Source: an uncultured Lachnospiraceae bacterium
Lineage (GTDB): Bacteria; Bacillota; Clostridia; Lachnospirales; Lachnospiraceae
Direction of reading: 5' to 3'
NCBI GenBank assembly: GCA_949502235.1
Contig: CATBDC010000003.1
Coordinates: 62,001-126,000, forward strand
DNA length: 64,000 nt
Below, one piece after another: positions 61,707 through 64,000 of the stretch; position 1 is the stretch's first letter; every line of letters begins with the position of its first letter. The notes beneath the pieces are model-generated. The model saw only the letters and a list, made by a program, of their open reading frames with translations. It was not told the DNA's origin and made no database searches. The position numbers were made by a program, and so were the translations under genes.

Positions 61707-62942
61707 ATGCAGATAACAGATTTACAAATCAGTCAGGTTAACAAACAGATAGAAGCTCTTCGGGCTGCCGGAAGCTTTTACGGCAAAAAGCTTAGTGATG
61801 CCGGTATCTCCGGTATTCATACGCCGGAGGATTTTGAAGCTCTTCCGTTTTCTGAAAAAAACGATTTACGGGAGGCCTATCCCCTGGGACTTATGACTGC
61901 CCCGGAGGAAGATATTGTACGGATTCACTCCTCATCGGGAACCACCGGACTCCCGGTTATCATCCCCTATACTGCAAAGGATGTGGACGACTGGGCGGTT
62001 ATGTTTGCCCGCTGCTATGAAACAGCCGGTATTACGAATACGGACCGTATTCAAATCACGCCGGGATACGGTCTTTGGACCGCAGGCATCGGTTTTCAGA
62101 ACGGCGCCGAAAAGCTGGGGGCTATGGTAATACCTATGGGACCGGGAAATACAGATAAGCAGCTTCAGATGATGATGGATATGAAGAGCACTGTCATTTG
62201 TGCTACCTCCTCCTATGCGCTGCTTCTTGCAGAGGAAATCGAAAAGCGGGGGATCAAGGATAAGATTCACCTGAAAAAGGGCGTCATCGGTTCCGAGCGG
62301 TGGGGCGAGAAAATGCGCCAGCGTATCAAAAATGAGCTGGGCATTGAGCTTTATGACATTTATGGACTGACGGAAATCTATGGACCAGGTATTGGTATCA
62401 ACTGCAAATACGATACGGGGATGCATTACTGGGATGATTACCTTTATATTGAGATCATTGATCCTGTAACCTTAAAGCCGGTTCCTGACGGGGAAATGGG
62501 CGAGATCGTTATTACTACTCTTGTAAAAGAGGGAGCACCCCTCATCCGTTACCGCACCCACGATCTGTCACGTATTATCCCGGGAAAGTGTCCTTGCGGC
62601 AGCAGATTTCCGCGTCTGGACATGATTATGGGAAGAACAGACGACATGATAAAAATTAAGGGCGTTAACGTATTCCCAAGCCAGATCGAAGAAGTACTCC
62701 GGGATTTCCCGGAGGTATCCAGCGAATACCAGATTCGCATTTCTCATCTGGACGGCAGAGACACTATGCGGCTCTATGTGGAGACAAACGGAAGCGTAGA
62801 TTTCCTTGAGCTTGCGAAACGCATTGCCGGAACCGTGAAAAGCCGTATCGGATTTACACCCCTTGTGAAGGTTGTAGAACTTGGACTTCTGCCGAGAAGT
62901 GAAAAGAAATCAAAACGGGTCATTGATGAAAGATATAATTAG
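61707..62942 (+). CDS. paaK: Phenylacetate-CoA ligase
   Basis: A 411-residue AMP-forming ligase: HSSSGTTGLPVIIPYT (P-loop), YGLTEIYGPGIGINC, YRTHDLSRI and GRTDDMIKIKGVNVFPSQIEEVL. It interconverts phenylacetate or indoleacetate and the CoA thioester. Third gene after iorAB; run in reverse it could yield ATP from aryl-acetyl-CoA, as in peptide-fermenting anaerobes. Note a CPCG motif near residue 297, typical of the anaerobic short form. Convergent with pyrD; a 82-bp palindrome separates them. Confidence 0.93.
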   Translation: MQITDLQISQVNKQIEALRAAGSFYGKKLSDAGISGIHTPEDFEALPFSEKNDLREAYPLGLMTAPEEDIVRIHSSSGTTGLPVIIPYTAKDVDDWAVMFARCYETAGITNTDRIQITPGYGLWTAGIGFQNGAEKLGAMVIPMGPGNTDKQLQMMMDMKSTVICATSSYALLLAEEIEKRGIKDKIHLKKGVIGSERWGEKMRQRIKNELGIELYDIYGLTEIYGPGIGINCKYDTGMHYWDDYLYIEIIDPVTLKPVPDGEMGEIVITTLVKEGAPLIRYRTHDLSRIIPGKCPCGSRFPRLDMIMGRTDDMIKIKGVNVFPSQIEEVLRDFPEVSSEYQIRISHLDGRDTMRLYVETNGSVDFLELAKRIAGTVKSRIGFTPLVKVVELGLLPRSEKKSKRVIDERYN

Positions 62943-62954
62943 GCATAATTAGCA

Positions 62955-63036
62955 TTGGGGACAGGGTATTTTCTAATTGGGGACGGAGTAAAACGAGTTT
63001 TACTCCGTCCCCAATTAGAAAATACCCTGTCCCCAA
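62955..63036. repeat. Long palindromic repeat (family A), copy 6
   Basis: Two perfect 40-bp arms (62955-62994 and 62997-63036) around a 2-base centre. Each arm has TTGGGGACAGGG and TTGGGGACGGAG boxes, with different spacer bases from the other copies. It lies between convergent paaK and pyrD and can end both. Confidence 0.95.
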
Positions 63037-63050
63037 CTCTCATCCTCAAC

Positions 63051-63950
63051 TTACATTTGAATATCTTCGACTGTCTTAAACCCATATTTCTCCATATATT
63101 CCTGGATTCCGTCTATAATTTCTATTGTAACTGCCGGATTATGAAAGTTCGCGGTTCCCACAGACACGGCCTTTGCCCCTGCAAGAAGCATTTCGATAGC
63201 ATCTGCCGCACAGGAGATGCCTCCCATCCCGATAACAGGCACCTTGACTGCGTGAGCCGCTTCATATACCATACGCACTGCAATAGGATGAATAGCCGGG
63301 CCGGACACGCCGCCGGTTTTGTTTGCGAGCACAAATGCTCTTTTGTGGATGTCTATCTTCATGCCTGTCAGTGTATTGATAAGAGATACTGCGTCTGCAC
63401 CGCCTGCCTCCACTGCCTTTGCCATATCTGGAATACATGTGACATTAGGGCTTAGCTTCATGATGACCGGCTGCTTTGCATATTTTTTTACGGCTTTTGT
63501 AATCGATTCGGCTGCTTTTGGATCCTGGCCGAAGGCAATACCACCCTCTTTTACATTGGGACAGGAAATGTTAATCTCCAGCATGTCCACCGGCTCCCCG
63601 GAAAGCCGTTCCGCCACCTCACAGTAATCTTCTTCTGATTTCCCGCAGACATTTACAATGATCTTTGTATCATATTGTTTTAAAAATGGAATGTCCCGCT
63701 CACAGAATAAATCAATTCCCGGGTTCTGCAAACCCACTGCGTTCATCATGCCGCCGTAGGTTTCTGCCACCCGGGGAGTGGGATTCCCCACCCATGGAAT
63801 GTTTGCGACTCCCTTTGTTGTCACTGCCCCCAGCTTATTTAAATCTATAAATTCTGAAAATTCCGCGCCGGAGCCAAAAGTCCCTGATGCCACTGTTACC
63901 GGATTTTTCCATTCTACTCCGGCTATATTTACACACATGTCCACACTCAT
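63051..63950 (-). CDS. pyrD: Dihydroorotate dehydrogenase, catalytic subunit (type 1B)
   Basis: A 299-residue flavoprotein: NPVTVASGTFGSGAEF, GAVTTKGV, NPGIDLFCERD, NISCPNVKEGG with the catalytic Cys, IMKLSPNVT and GMGGISCAADAIEMLLAGAKAVSVGTA. Type 1B uses NAD through the PyrK Fe-S/FAD subunit, whose gene ends one base into this start. Converts dihydroorotate to orotate for PyrE. Confidence 0.95.
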   Translation of the reverse strand: MSVDMCVNIAGVEWKNPVTVASGTFGSGAEFSEFIDLNKLGAVTTKGVANIPWVGNPTPRVAETYGGMMNAVGLQNPGIDLFCERDIPFLKQYDTKIIVNVCGKSEEDYCEVAERLSGEPVDMLEINISCPNVKEGGIAFGQDPKAAESITKAVKKYAKQPVIMKLSPNVTCIPDMAKAVEAGGADAVSLINTLTGMKIDIHKRAFVLANKTGGVSGPAIHPIAVRMVYEAAHAVKVPVIGMGGISCAADAIEMLLAGAKAVSVGTANFHNPAVTIEIIDGIQEYMEKYGFKTVEDIQM

Positions 63951-64000
63951 CAGATTTCCACCTCCGTAGATAAAAATACCGGGCCGTCCTTACAGATTCG
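63950..64000 (-). CDS. pyrK: Dihydroorotate dehydrogenase electron-transfer subunit, C-terminal end
   Basis: The last 16 codons and stop of an open frame running in from the right edge: RICKDGPVFLSTEVEI. The Cys-Lys-Asp-Gly-Pro-Val-Phe motif holds the final [2Fe-2S] cysteine of PyrK. The TGA stop overlaps the pyrD ATG by one base, the usual pyrK-pyrD coupling. Confidence 0.85.
   Translation of the reverse strand, partial: RICKDGPVFLSTEVEI

Noticed and set aside
1-64000. CRISPR arrays, prophage or integrated plasmid
   Set aside because: No regularly spaced direct repeats, integrase, capsid, replication or conjugation genes are visible; the only mobile-like elements are the small palindromes.

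Overview
The window looks like a chromosome segment of an anaerobic, endospore-forming Firmicute of the Lachnospiraceae type; I cannot name the genus. The evidence is a CotF-type coat protein pair, a NiaR-linked nadABC operon, a PyrK/PyrD (type 1B) pair, an ECF vitamin transporter S subunit, ferredoxin-dependent indolepyruvate oxidoreductase genes, a ClpC protease ATPase and strong AGGAGG ribosome binding sites. There is no phage, plasmid backbone, CRISPR array or intact transposase. About 60 genes are densely packed, mostly on the minus strand.

Region by region. 1-3 kb: an edge-truncated M19 dipeptidase divergent from a C26-type amidotransferase/hydrolase, two spore-coat-like small proteins and a Fic AMP-transferase. 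3-10 kb: a heterodimeric ABC exporter with its MarR regulator, D-aminoacyl-tRNA deacylase, an EamA exporter and a YwaF-like membrane protein. 10-15 kb: nadA-nadB-nadC-niaR for NAD synthesis, then a MATE exporter divergent from a MerR regulator with a textbook 19-bp-spacer MerR promoter. 16-22 kb: a TDT transporter with a C_GCAxxG_C_C protein, a LysR gene broken by an internal deletion, a DUF4397 protein, and a PadR-DUF1700-DUF4097 envelope module. 22-31 kb: a P-type Ca2+ ATPase, a hemerythrin-CheX-like-receiver fusion, a LysR, tRNA-Trp, a PanT-like pantothenate transporter subunit divergent from coaBC, and radA. 31-39 kb: clpC, GntR, alanine dehydrogenase divergent from an RpiR regulator with an AT-rich double operator, and a LysR/amidohydrolase divergent pair.

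39-64 kb: purE-purM-purN-purD; a five-gene operon (ATC-hydrolase-like enzyme, BCCT transporter, cysteine-desulfidase-like Fe-S enzyme, aldehyde dehydrogenase, MerR) that looks like an uncharacterised import-and-breakdown pathway for a zwitterionic, possibly sulfur-containing, compound; a long M29 aminopeptidase with three small membrane proteins and pyrE; an AAA/PD-(D/E)XK protein; an unusual multi-domain regulator divergent from an S9 peptidase and its transporter; iorA-iorB-paaK for oxidation and activation of aromatic acids; and pyrD with the tail of pyrK.

Two families of dispersed palindromic repeats sit between the genes. The larger family (six copies, up to an 82-bp near-perfect palindrome) has two conserved boxes, GGGGACAGGG and TGGGGAC/TGGGAC, while the bases between the boxes differ from copy to copy but remain self-complementary; in two places the repeat supplies the last codons and stop of the neighbouring gene. 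The smaller family is a hairpin with GTTACTGT...ACAGTAAC arms. The amino acid, peptide, NAD, CoA, purine and pyrimidine genes together suggest an amino-acid- and peptide-fermenting gut-type anaerobe; that lifestyle statement is inference.
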